A stretch of DNA of 60,644 nucleotides from the NCBI RefSeq assembly GCF_937924975.1, contig NZ_CALEYG010000037.1, forward strand, positions 1 to 60,644. Direction: 5' to 3'. Below, in pieces: positions 1 through 6,382 of the stretch. The notes under the pieces were generated by a model. It ran no database searches. It was not told where the DNA came from and saw only the letters and a list, made by a program, of their open reading frames with translations. This DNA comes from an uncultured Stomatobaculum sp. (lineage in GTDB: Bacteria; Bacillota; Clostridia; Lachnospirales; Lachnospiraceae). Positions within the stretch are counted from its first letter, which is position 1, and the number at the start of each line of letters is the position of its first letter. The position numbers and the translations under genes were made by a program.

Positions 1-80
1 TCTGTTTTCACAGAGATTTCAGGGTTGTTTGTACTGTCTGATCTTTGATTTTCAAAGTTCTTGCCGACCGAGTCGGCGAC
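1..80 (-). other. Possible rRNA-operon leader or spacer downstream of tRNA-Ser(GGA)
   Basis: On the minus strand the bases after the tRNA form a short hairpin (GCCGAC/GTCGGC, 63-77) with no T-run. They then read AAGAACTTTGAAAA, which resembles the boxA-like and spacer sequences that flank 16S/23S genes in Firmicutes. No gene is visible before the window edge. With the strong tandem promoters upstream, the inference is that the tRNA lies at the head of a stable-RNA operon continuing to the left. This is a guess from context. Confidence 0.3.
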
Positions 81-168
81 GCAGAAGGAGGGATTTGAAC
101 CCTCGCGCCGCTATTAACGACCTACTCCCTTTCCAGGGGAGCCCCTTCAACCACTTGGGTACTTCTGC
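81..168 (-). tRNA. tRNA-Ser (anticodon GGA)
   Basis: The 88-nt minus-strand sequence folds as a class II tRNA. GCAGAAG pairs with CTTCTGC in the acceptor stem, the anticodon stem is CTCCC/GGGAG around loop CTGGAAA (anticodon GGA, reads UCC/UCU), and a long variable arm is followed by a T-arm with GGTTCAAATCC. The long variable arm fits serine. No CCA is encoded directly after the acceptor stem. Confidence 0.95.
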
Positions 169-243
169 AAAAGTACTGTGCCTGAATCAAAACGCTCTTC
201 AGTTGTCGCGGCTCTCTCGCTTGCCGCTCGATACAGCTTAGTT

Positions 244-272
244 AGTATAGCCACTGTACCGACAAATGTCAA
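244..272 (-). promoter_or_regulatory. Strong promoter P2 of tRNA-Ser(GGA)
   Basis: Read on the minus strand: -35 TTGACA (267-272), 17-bp spacer, -10 TATACT (244-249). This is close to perfect sigma-A consensus. Transcription would start about 70 nt before the tRNA, leaving a leader typical of stable-RNA operons. Confidence 0.85.
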
Positions 273-363
273 CGACTTTTTCAATCCTTTTTTGACTTTG
301 TCTTCTCATTCCTTGGTTTCGAAGCGTAGCTCTCAGAAGTGACTCGAAGAATGTACCTGTTAT

Positions 364-393
364 AGTATAACATATATCTTAGGCTCTTTCCAA
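364..393 (-). promoter_or_regulatory. Upstream tandem promoter P1 of tRNA-Ser(GGA)
   Basis: Read on the minus strand: -35 TTGGAA (388-393), 18-bp spacer, -10 TATACT (364-369). The -10 sits in a small palindrome GTTATA-g-TATAAC. Two promoters about 120 bp apart in front of a tRNA is the arrangement seen at rRNA/tRNA operons. Together P1 and P2 account for most of the gene-free stretch 169-489; the rest (about 394-489) holds only a GGCGAGG/CCTCGCC hairpin (469-484) that may mark the end of the neighbouring gene. Confidence 0.65.
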
Positions 394-489
394 GCTCTGA
401 TTTGCAAAATTCACCTACCTACAGTTGTATCGGTGCAAAGCAGGGTTCCTGCTATCACGCAAGCATTCGGCGAGGTGCCTCGCCTCGGC

Positions 490-1038
490 TTAGAGATAGT
501 GCGGCAGGAGTATACCCCACATCACAAGCATGATGCCCAAAACATTGCCGAAGGTATAGGCAAACCAAAGCGCAAAGGAACCGTGCGGATACACCCGGAA
601 GGAGAAGCGCTCATAGTCAACCGGTTTTCTGCTCACGATCTTTCCGACATTTGAGAGCAGTCTGTCACCGAGGTTTGCCCCATCGGTCCGCGTTAAGGTA
701 TAGTTTCCCACATCCGCATGAAAGGTATAGAGCTCAATCCGTGCGGTTCCGATGCCGCTTACGGTGGTGCGCATCAGAGGTCTGTTCAGCGGAATCATCT
801 CCCCTGTCTCTTTGATTGAGAGTTGCAAGTCGAACTCCCCATAAGGGGATTTGCTGTACTGCTTTCCGTTTAACCAAATGCCGTAATTCCCCGGCTCCGT
901 GACAGTAAAGCTGCCGCTCTCTTCGATGTAGGCTTGCTCATAGAGCAGCTTCGCCTTCACGGCTCTTATCAACCCGCGTATGCTGAAAATAAGGATTGCT
1001 GCCCCGAGCGGAACCAAGAGATACCATAATTGTTTCAT
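490..1038 (-). CDS. Small membrane protein of unknown function, 182 aa
   Basis: I do not recognise the family. There is one hydrophobic segment at residues about 5-24 and a second at about 160-180, with a polar domain of about 130 residues between them that looks beta-rich (many Thr, Ser, Gly). A two-pass topology with the middle domain on one side of the membrane is plausible. The start is supported by GAGGAGT six bases before the ATG. It sits alone between the tRNA promoters and the repeat-containing spacer after the PTS operon, and the adjacent promoter-like -10 suggests its own transcription. Confidence 0.75.
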   Translation of the reverse strand: MKQLWYLLVPLGAAILIFSIRGLIRAVKAKLLYEQAYIEESGSFTVTEPGNYGIWLNGKQYSKSPYGEFDLQLSIKETGEMIPLNRPLMRTTVSGIGTARIELYTFHADVGNYTLTRTDGANLGDRLLSNVGKIVSRKPVDYERFSFRVYPHGSFALWFAYTFGNVLGIMLVMWGILLPHYL

Positions 1039-1091
1039 ACTCTGACTCCTCGACTGCCGAATTGCGGTCTGTGTAGCGCACTATTTGTTCT

Positions 1092-1100
1092 ATTTTAGCA
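1092..1100 (-). promoter_or_regulatory. Extended -10 promoter candidate for the 182-aa membrane protein
   Basis: The minus strand reads TGCTAAAAT, an extended -10 (TGN plus TAAAAT), about 55 nt before the ATG. No good -35 is seen at 16-18 bp. Confidence 0.4.
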
Positions 1101-1140
1101 TATTACATTTCTGTGCGGTAGAAGCACACTCCTTTCTGCA

Positions 1141-1386
1141 CTATTCTCCCCAATCCTAAGGGCTATCCCCGTACATGAAACTCTTCCCACACGCAAGGCT
1201 TTGACTTTCCGCTCTGCGAGAGGCAGTACTTCGATCCCCATTTCCCCCACTCCCGAGGCTTGACTTCTCCGTGTCACTCTCCGCATGGAATCCGCCAACC
1301 TTTTCCCCACGCAAGAGGTTTGACTGCCGCCTGTGCGGCGGTTTCCCTGCGCAGCAGCTTTTCCCTCGCGCACATAGGCTTCTTCC
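1141..1386. repeat. Degenerate tandem repeat of about 60 nt in the spacer after the PTS operon
   Basis: Three clear units start near 1181, 1241 and 1301, with a decayed fourth near 1361. Each opens with a run like TTCCCCCAC, followed by about 8 bases and then GAGGCTTTGACT or a close variant; the TGAC motifs lie at 1202, 1261 and 1321. The second half of each unit has diverged. The spacer 1098-1386 lies beyond the operon terminator and before the next promoter. Minus-strand ORFs cross it and show a 20-residue period, but they also read through the terminator hairpin, so I do not call them genes. Confidence 0.5.
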
Positions 1387-1438
1387 AAAAAAAGAGTGCC
1401 GCCTTGCGCCTTGTTCTCGGCGCCTTGGGCGGACACTC
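1387..1438 (-). terminator. Rho-independent terminator of the PTS operon
   Basis: On the minus strand GAGTG-t-CCGCC pairs with GGCGG-CACTC (one bulged base), with a GC-rich loop, followed by seven T. It lies about 50 nt after the ptsI stop. A second hairpin without T-run (GCCGTGAA/TTCACGGC, 1454-1475) stands between the stop and the terminator. Confidence 0.85.
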
Positions 1439-1486
1439 TCTCCCCTTCTATGATGCCGTGAAGTCGCTTTCACGGCTTAACTTGCC

Positions 1487-3166
1487 TTACTCCGTTGTCG
1501 TATGCTCCGCTTCCGGTTCGTCCGTGAGACCCGAGCCCGGCTCCTTCCGGAGGTCGATGCCGCGGATAACCTTTCTGAGCGGTAGAACCGAAACCGGATT
1601 CACCGAAAGCTCGTCAACGCCCATGCGGAGAAAGGTCTCCGTGAGCGCGAGATCCGCGCCGAGCTCTCCGCAAATACCGACCCAGGTGCCGTGACGGTGT
1701 CCCGCATCAATGGTCATCTTAATCTGCCGAAGCACAGCCGGGTGATGTTTTACGAGGAAGGGATCCAGCGCCGCATTCTGCCGGTCAATGGCCAGGGTGT
1801 ACTGCGTGAGGTCATTGGTGCCGATGGAGAAGAAGTCGCACTCTTCCGCAAGTTCATCGGCAATCAGTACGGCCGCCGGCGTCTCGATCATGATGCCGAC
1901 CGCATACTTGCCGAGTTTCACACCCTGCTTTTTCAGCTCTTCGGCGCACTCCGCGAGCAACTCCTTGCATTCTCGGAGCTCTCGCATGGAGATGATCATC
2001 GGGAACATGATGCCGAGATTACCGTAGGCGGAAGCCCGAAGCAAGGCGCGCAACTGGGTCTTAAAGAAAGCCTTCCGCGTCAGACAGATGCGGATTGCGC
2101 GGAGTCCGAGTGCCGGATTCTCCTCTTTCTCCATGCCCATGTACTCAACCTGCTTATCCGCGCCGATGTCACAGGTGCGGATGATAACCTGCTTCGGCGC
2201 GAGTGTCTCGATTGCGAGGCGGTAGGCGTTAAACTGCTCCTCTTCGCTCGGATAATCTCTCGCATTGAGATAGACAAACTCCGAGCGGAACAGCCCCACG
2301 CCGCCCGCATCGTTCTGCTGGACGAGGCCGATGTCGGAGGGGCCGCCGATATTCGCATAGACCTGAATGGTCTTGCCGTCGATGGTCGTATTGCTCTTGC
2401 CCTTCAACTCCTGCAAGAGCGCCCTCTGCTTCGCATCCTTTTCCTTCCGCTTCCGGAGGGTCTTCTCGAGATCGCCTGTCGGCTCAATGTAGGCGCAGGA
2501 GTTGTAGCCGTCAATGATCGCAGGCTTCCCTTCCCAATCCTCGTTGACATCCTTGCACTGTACAAGTGCCGGAATGCCCATGGAGCGTGCAAGGATGGCC
2601 GTGTGACTGTTGAGCGAGCCTTCCCGCGTGATGATGCCGAGTAAGAGCGACTTGTTGAGACGCACCGTCTCGGACGGCGTCAAGTCATTTGCAACCAGAA
2701 TGCAGGGTTCCGTGCCCTGCAGAATGTCTCCGCTGATGCCGAAGAGATAACTGAGCACCGCGTGCTCGATGTCGTAGATGTCTGCCGCTCTCTCCTTCAT
2801 ATACGGGTCATCCATCTCGGCGAAGACCTTCGCCTGGTTGTCAAACGCAACCTTGACCGCATATTCCGCCGTGTGCTTCTGTGTTTTGATAATCTCATTG
2901 GTCGCATCAATCAGATCATCGTCCTCGAGCATCATCGCGTGCACCGAGAACACCTCCGCGCTGTCCTCGCCTGCGTCAATGACAGCCTTTTCGTAAAGCG
3001 CATTCTGCTGCTCGATGGCGCGCTCCCTTGCGTCGTCAAAGCGAGCGAGTTCGTCCTCGACGTCATCGATCATGCTGTCATCAATTTCAAGTTTCGGCGC
3101 CTTATGCACCTTGATCTTTCCGATCGAGATACCGTTTAAGACGCTCTTTCCGGTAGCTACCTGCAT
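1487..3166 (-). CDS. ptsI: PTS Enzyme I (phosphoenolpyruvate-protein phosphotransferase)
   Basis: This cytoplasmic enzyme takes phosphate from phosphoenolpyruvate and passes it to HPr, the first step of all PTS sugar uptake. The 559-residue length is normal. The N-terminal HPr-binding and swivelling domain ends with the phosphorylated His188 in GSLNSHTAILARS. The C-terminal PEP-binding barrel shows DFFSIGTNDLTQY and the active-site Cys in GICGELGAD. The His motif reads EGSLNSHTA rather than the textbook GGRTSHSA, a variant I associate with Clostridia. The start has AGGAGG seven bases upstream and lies 16 bp after ptsH. It is the last gene of the sugar operon, followed by a terminator. Confidence 0.97.
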   Translation of the reverse strand: MQVATGKSVLNGISIGKIKVHKAPKLEIDDSMIDDVEDELARFDDARERAIEQQNALYEKAVIDAGEDSAEVFSVHAMMLEDDDLIDATNEIIKTQKHTAEYAVKVAFDNQAKVFAEMDDPYMKERAADIYDIEHAVLSYLFGISGDILQGTEPCILVANDLTPSETVRLNKSLLLGIITREGSLNSHTAILARSMGIPALVQCKDVNEDWEGKPAIIDGYNSCAYIEPTGDLEKTLRKRKEKDAKQRALLQELKGKSNTTIDGKTIQVYANIGGPSDIGLVQQNDAGGVGLFRSEFVYLNARDYPSEEEQFNAYRLAIETLAPKQVIIRTCDIGADKQVEYMGMEKEENPALGLRAIRICLTRKAFFKTQLRALLRASAYGNLGIMFPMIISMRELRECKELLAECAEELKKQGVKLGKYAVGIMIETPAAVLIADELAEECDFFSIGTNDLTQYTLAIDRQNAALDPFLVKHHPAVLRQIKMTIDAGHRHGTWVGICGELGADLALTETFLRMGVDELSVNPVSVLPLRKVIRGIDLRKEPGSGLTDEPEAEHTTTE

Positions 3167-3182
3167 TCTGTGCCTCCTAAAA

Positions 3183-3440
3183 TCAGAACGTCTCCTTCAG
3201 GAACTTCTCGAGTGCAGCTGCGCAGGCTTCCTCGTCCTCTCCCTCGACCTTGATCGTCACCGCATCACCCTGCTTCACACCAAGTCCCATCAGCGCGAGC
3301 AGCTTCTTCATATCCACGTTCTTATCACCCTTAAAGATGGTCACAGTGCTCTTGAAGGCCTTGAGCTGCTTGACCAAGAGGCCAGCCGGGCGCGCGTGAA
3401 TTCCGTTCGGGTCAGTGATGGTGTAGGTGAATTCTTTCAT
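3183..3440 (-). CDS. ptsH: PTS phosphocarrier protein HPr
   Basis: HPr carries phosphate from Enzyme I to the sugar-specific EII. The 85 residues match the family length. The phospho-acceptor is His15 in NGIHARPAG. Aligned without gaps to classical HPr, position 46, normally the regulatory Ser phosphorylated by HPr kinase, is Lys (KKLLALMG), so Ser46-based catabolite repression would not work through this protein. The end LMGLGVKQGD and the acidic C-terminus are typical. A good ribosome-binding site (AGAAGGAG) precedes the ATG. It lies 39 bp after the EIIBCA gene and 16 bp before ptsI, clearly in one operon. Confidence 0.96.
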   Translation of the reverse strand: MKEFTYTITDPNGIHARPAGLLVKQLKAFKSTVTIFKGDKNVDMKKLLALMGLGVKQGDAVTIKVEGEDEEACAAALEKFLKETF

Positions 3441-3479
3441 GGTGTTTGCTCCTTCTCTTGTTGTAGTTTACGGGTTCTG

Positions 3480-5348
3480 TCAACGAACTTCCACGTCGGT
3501 ATAGTCATCCGAGTTGGTCAGCAGCACGACGACCAGGTCCGGATGCCCCGCTGCCTTGATCTTCTCGCGAGAGAAGCGGAGTATCGGCTGTCCCAGCTTT
3601 ACGCTGTCGCCCTCGGAAACCAACGGCTCAAAGCCGTCTCCATTCATTGCCACGGTGTCAACGCCCACATGAATCAGCAGTTCCATATCACCGGCGCCGC
3701 TGATGCCGATTGCGTGCTTTGACTCTGCCACAGAGGAAATCGTACCGTCAAACGGCGCATACACCACGCCCTCCTCCGGCTGAATTCCGAGCCCTGCGCC
3801 GAGTATGCCCTGCGCAAAAGTCTCGTCCGGAATATCCTCCTGCTTGACAAACTGTCCCTTCACCGGTGCCGCAATCGTGCCCGCCTCGCAGCGGATGACT
3901 GTCTCGCCGACAAAAGTCTCTTCCTTTTCTTCTTTCTTCTCCTCCGGCTTTGCCGCCGCTGTCGGCTGCTCTTCCTTGAAGACGAACCAGGTCAGGACAA
4001 AGGCAATGCCGCCGGCAATTGCGAGCATCACCGTATAAAGCAACGGCTTGTTGACGGTGAGATAGCCCGGGAGACCTGTCACGCCGTAGGCTGTCGCACC
4101 AAGTCCCATCAGCGCTCCGACCAGAGCGCCGACCGCGCCGCCCGCCATGCCTGCCGCAAACGGCTTAAAGAAGCGCATGTTGACGCCGAAGATTGCCGGC
4201 TCGGTAATGCCGAGGGAAGCCGAGAGTGCGGAGGGAACCGCAATACTCTTGGTCTTCTGGCTTCGGGTCTTGATGCCGACCGCGAGGCAGGCACCGAACT
4301 GTGCGAAGTTTGCCGCACTTGCAATCGGCATCCAGGTGTTTAAGCCCACAGAGCCGAGCATACCGGCCTCAATCACGTTGTACATGTGGTGGAGACCCAT
4401 AACGACGGTCGCCGGGTAAATCGCTCCCATGACCATTGCACCGAGCGGGTTATGCACCAGCATCTCAGCCGCGCGTAAGACCACCGTCTCGAGGCCGGAG
4501 AAAATCGGTCCGATAATCATAAAGGTGAGGAGCGCCGTAATCATCACGGTGCAGAGCGGCGTGATAAAGAGATCCAGCATCTCCGGCACATGGTCGTGGA
4601 ACCACTTCTCGATTTTGCTCATGCAGAAGACCGAGAGGATGACCGGAATTACATGGCCCTGATAGCCGAGCTGATTAATCTGGCCGAGTGCATAGTTCGG
4701 GAAAATCTCGATGTGGCCGAACAGATACCAGACATTATATCCCTGTGACGCGTTCCAACCGTTCGTCAGCGAGGAGTGAATCATCAGAAGACCGATCACG
4801 GCGCCGAGGAAAATGTTGCCGCCGAACACGCGCGCCGCCGAGATTGCGACAATGACCGGCAGATAGGCAAAGGCCGTATTCGCAACCATGTCGAGAAACG
4901 CAAACCAGTCGGAACCCGCAAACCCGAGTCCTGGAATCTTGGCGAGCGCCTCTACCAGTCCCATCATGAGACCCGAGGCGACAATCGCCGGTAAAATCGG
5001 CACAAAGACATCGCCGATTGGCTTTAACAGGCGCTTCCAGAGCGGCTGTTGCGCTGCCGCCGCTGCCTTCACGTCGTCCTTCGTCGCCGCCGTCATACCC
5101 GTGATGCTCAGGAACTCGTCATAGACCTTATTGACTGTTCCCGTGCCGATGATGAGCTGCAACTGCCCGTTCGACTCAAACATGCCCTTGACGCCCTCGA
5201 CATTGTCGAGGTAAGTCTTGTCGACTTTGCTGTTATCCTTGATAACGAGCCGAAGCCGTGTTGCGCAGTGCGCAGCCTGTGCGACATTGTCACGCCCGCC
5301 GATGTGGTCGACGATTTCCTGTGCGCACTTCCTGTAATCCAGTGCCAT
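3480..5348 (-). CDS. PTS EIIBCA, sucrose/beta-glucoside family
   Basis: This membrane permease imports and phosphorylates a sugar. Domain order is IIB (residues 1-85, phosphorylated Cys28 in AAHCATRLRL), IIC (about 105-455, ten or so hydrophobic segments, with SALSASLGITEPAIFG), a Lys/Glu linker, and IIA (about 475-622, phospho-His in ELLIHVGVDTVAMNG). The IIC sequence, including MPIASAANFAQ, looks most like sucrose or trehalose carriers; substrate is inferred. An upstream in-frame ATG would add 12 residues, but the chosen start has GGGGGAAGG at the right distance and begins the normal IIB fold (MALDYRKCAQ). It has its own 212-bp leader after the HAD gene and is followed by ptsH-ptsI. Confidence 0.93.
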   Translation of the reverse strand: MALDYRKCAQEIVDHIGGRDNVAQAAHCATRLRLVIKDNSKVDKTYLDNVEGVKGMFESNGQLQLIIGTGTVNKVYDEFLSITGMTAATKDDVKAAAAAQQPLWKRLLKPIGDVFVPILPAIVASGLMMGLVEALAKIPGLGFAGSDWFAFLDMVANTAFAYLPVIVAISAARVFGGNIFLGAVIGLLMIHSSLTNGWNASQGYNVWYLFGHIEIFPNYALGQINQLGYQGHVIPVILSVFCMSKIEKWFHDHVPEMLDLFITPLCTVMITALLTFMIIGPIFSGLETVVLRAAEMLVHNPLGAMVMGAIYPATVVMGLHHMYNVIEAGMLGSVGLNTWMPIASAANFAQFGACLAVGIKTRSQKTKSIAVPSALSASLGITEPAIFGVNMRFFKPFAAGMAGGAVGALVGALMGLGATAYGVTGLPGYLTVNKPLLYTVMLAIAGGIAFVLTWFVFKEEQPTAAAKPEEKKEEKEETFVGETVIRCEAGTIAAPVKGQFVKQEDIPDETFAQGILGAGLGIQPEEGVVYAPFDGTISSVAESKHAIGISGAGDMELLIHVGVDTVAMNGDGFEPLVSEGDSVKLGQPILRFSREKIKAAGHPDLVVVLLTNSDDYTDVEVR

Positions 5349-5405
5349 AAGCCTTCCCCCTTTTCGGAGACTCTCCCGCGACAAGCGAGAGCCCTCACTG
5401 TATCA

Positions 5406-5436
5406 TTCGTTTCTGCCTTCGGCAGGAAACTTCGAA
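5406..5436 (-). promoter_or_regulatory. Stable hairpin in the leader between HAD phosphatase and EIIBCA
   Basis: TTCG-aa-GTTT-c-CTGCC / GGCAG-AAAC-GAA forms a long stem with loop GAA on the minus-strand transcript. No T-run follows, so it is not a normal terminator. A second stem (CTCTCGC/GCGGGAG, near 5370-5392) lies closer to the EIIBCA start. Such structures inside an operon often set RNA processing or stability. No LicT/SacY antiterminator target is recognisable. Confidence 0.35.
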
Positions 5437-5560
5437 AAATGATTGCGCACGCCCATGACACATATGGTACCTTGATTCCGCATATCCATTTGTATCCGAC
5501 ACCCGTTTCTTTCGAACAGTGTGATCAGCGCCCGCTGTTCTATTCTTACAACCACCGCAG

Positions 5561-6382
5561 TTACAATAAATTCAGTTTTTCAAAAGCCCGGTAGAGGCCG
5601 TCGTCCGTGACCGCCGGGCAGATCCAGTCCGCGCGCTCTTTGAGCGCCGGAGAACCGTTTTCCATGCAGACCGCATAACCGACGGTCTCTATCATCTCAA
5701 GATCGTTCATACTGTCGCCGAAACCGACGGTATCGCTCATCTTCGCGCCGAAGTAGTCGACAATACGGCGCACGCCCTTGCCCTTGTCAAAGTCGTGGCT
5801 CACAATTTCGCCGTTCACACAGCCATGCGCCGGGACATCCTGAATGATAAAGTGAAAATCCTTCTCGAGCAGTCGCTTGCACTCTTCGAGCTGAGATACT
5901 TCTCGCGCCATAATCACGATTTTATGGATCGGCTGCCCCGCATATTCTTCCATCGGGCGAATGCCGAGGCTCTCGGAGAGTGCCTTGCGCCATCTCTCGA
6001 TTTCGGAGTTGCCGCCCTCGGTGCTGTCGAGAAAATCCTTTAAATTCGCATCGCCGAAAGATCCCTCCGTGCCTTCGATGGTGCAGAAGACACCGTTCCG
6101 GTGCAGGGCATCCAGTGCGATTTTCAGCGTCTCCGGCGCAATCGGATGGTCATAGAGCACCTTGTCGTCGGCCTTCACGTAGCCGCCGGAACTCGCGACC
6201 ATGCCGTCGAAGGGATAACGAAGCAGGGGCTTTAACATATCCGGATTTCTGCCGGTGCAGAGAAACAGTTTGTGCCCCCTCTCCCGCGCCTTTGCCATGG
6301 CGCACACCGCGGAATCCGGAGGCGTATTGGTGCCTGCTTCCGTCAAGGTTCCGTCAATGTCCAGAAAAATCAGCTTGCTCAT
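5561..6382 (-). CDS. HAD-superfamily Cof-type (class IIB) sugar-phosphate phosphatase
   Basis: This is a cytoplasmic phosphatase of the Cof/SPP class, whose members act on sugar phosphates and related compounds. HAD motif I is LDIDGTLT (nucleophile Asp8, acid/base Asp10), motif II is LFLCTGRN, motif III is a Lys in the KGKGV region, and motif IV is GFGDSMNDLEM. The 273 residues match the family. The ATG overlaps the stop of the amylosucrase gene (AAATGA), so the two are translationally coupled. Substrate cannot be read from sequence. Its place between amylosucrase and a sucrose-type PTS makes sucrose-6-phosphate a reasonable candidate, but general Cof substrates are equally possible. Confidence 0.9.
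   Translation of the reverse strand: MSKLIFLDIDGTLTEAGTNTPPDSAVCAMAKARERGHKLFLCTGRNPDMLKPLLRYPFDGMVASSGGYVKADDKVLYDHPIAPETLKIALDALHRNGVFCTIEGTEGSFGDANLKDFLDSTEGGNSEIERWRKALSESLGIRPMEEYAGQPIHKIVIMAREVSQLEECKRLLEKDFHFIIQDVPAHGCVNGEIVSHDFDKGKGVRRIVDYFGAKMSDTVGFGDSMNDLEMIETVGYAVCMENGSPALKERADWICPAVTDDGLYRAFEKLNLL

Noticed and set aside
1095..1473. Two overlapping minus-strand ORFs of 105 and 113 aa after ptsI
   Set aside because: Both read through the operon terminator hairpin, start without a convincing ribosome-binding site, and consist of the degenerate repeats. Kept as a repeat, not as genes.
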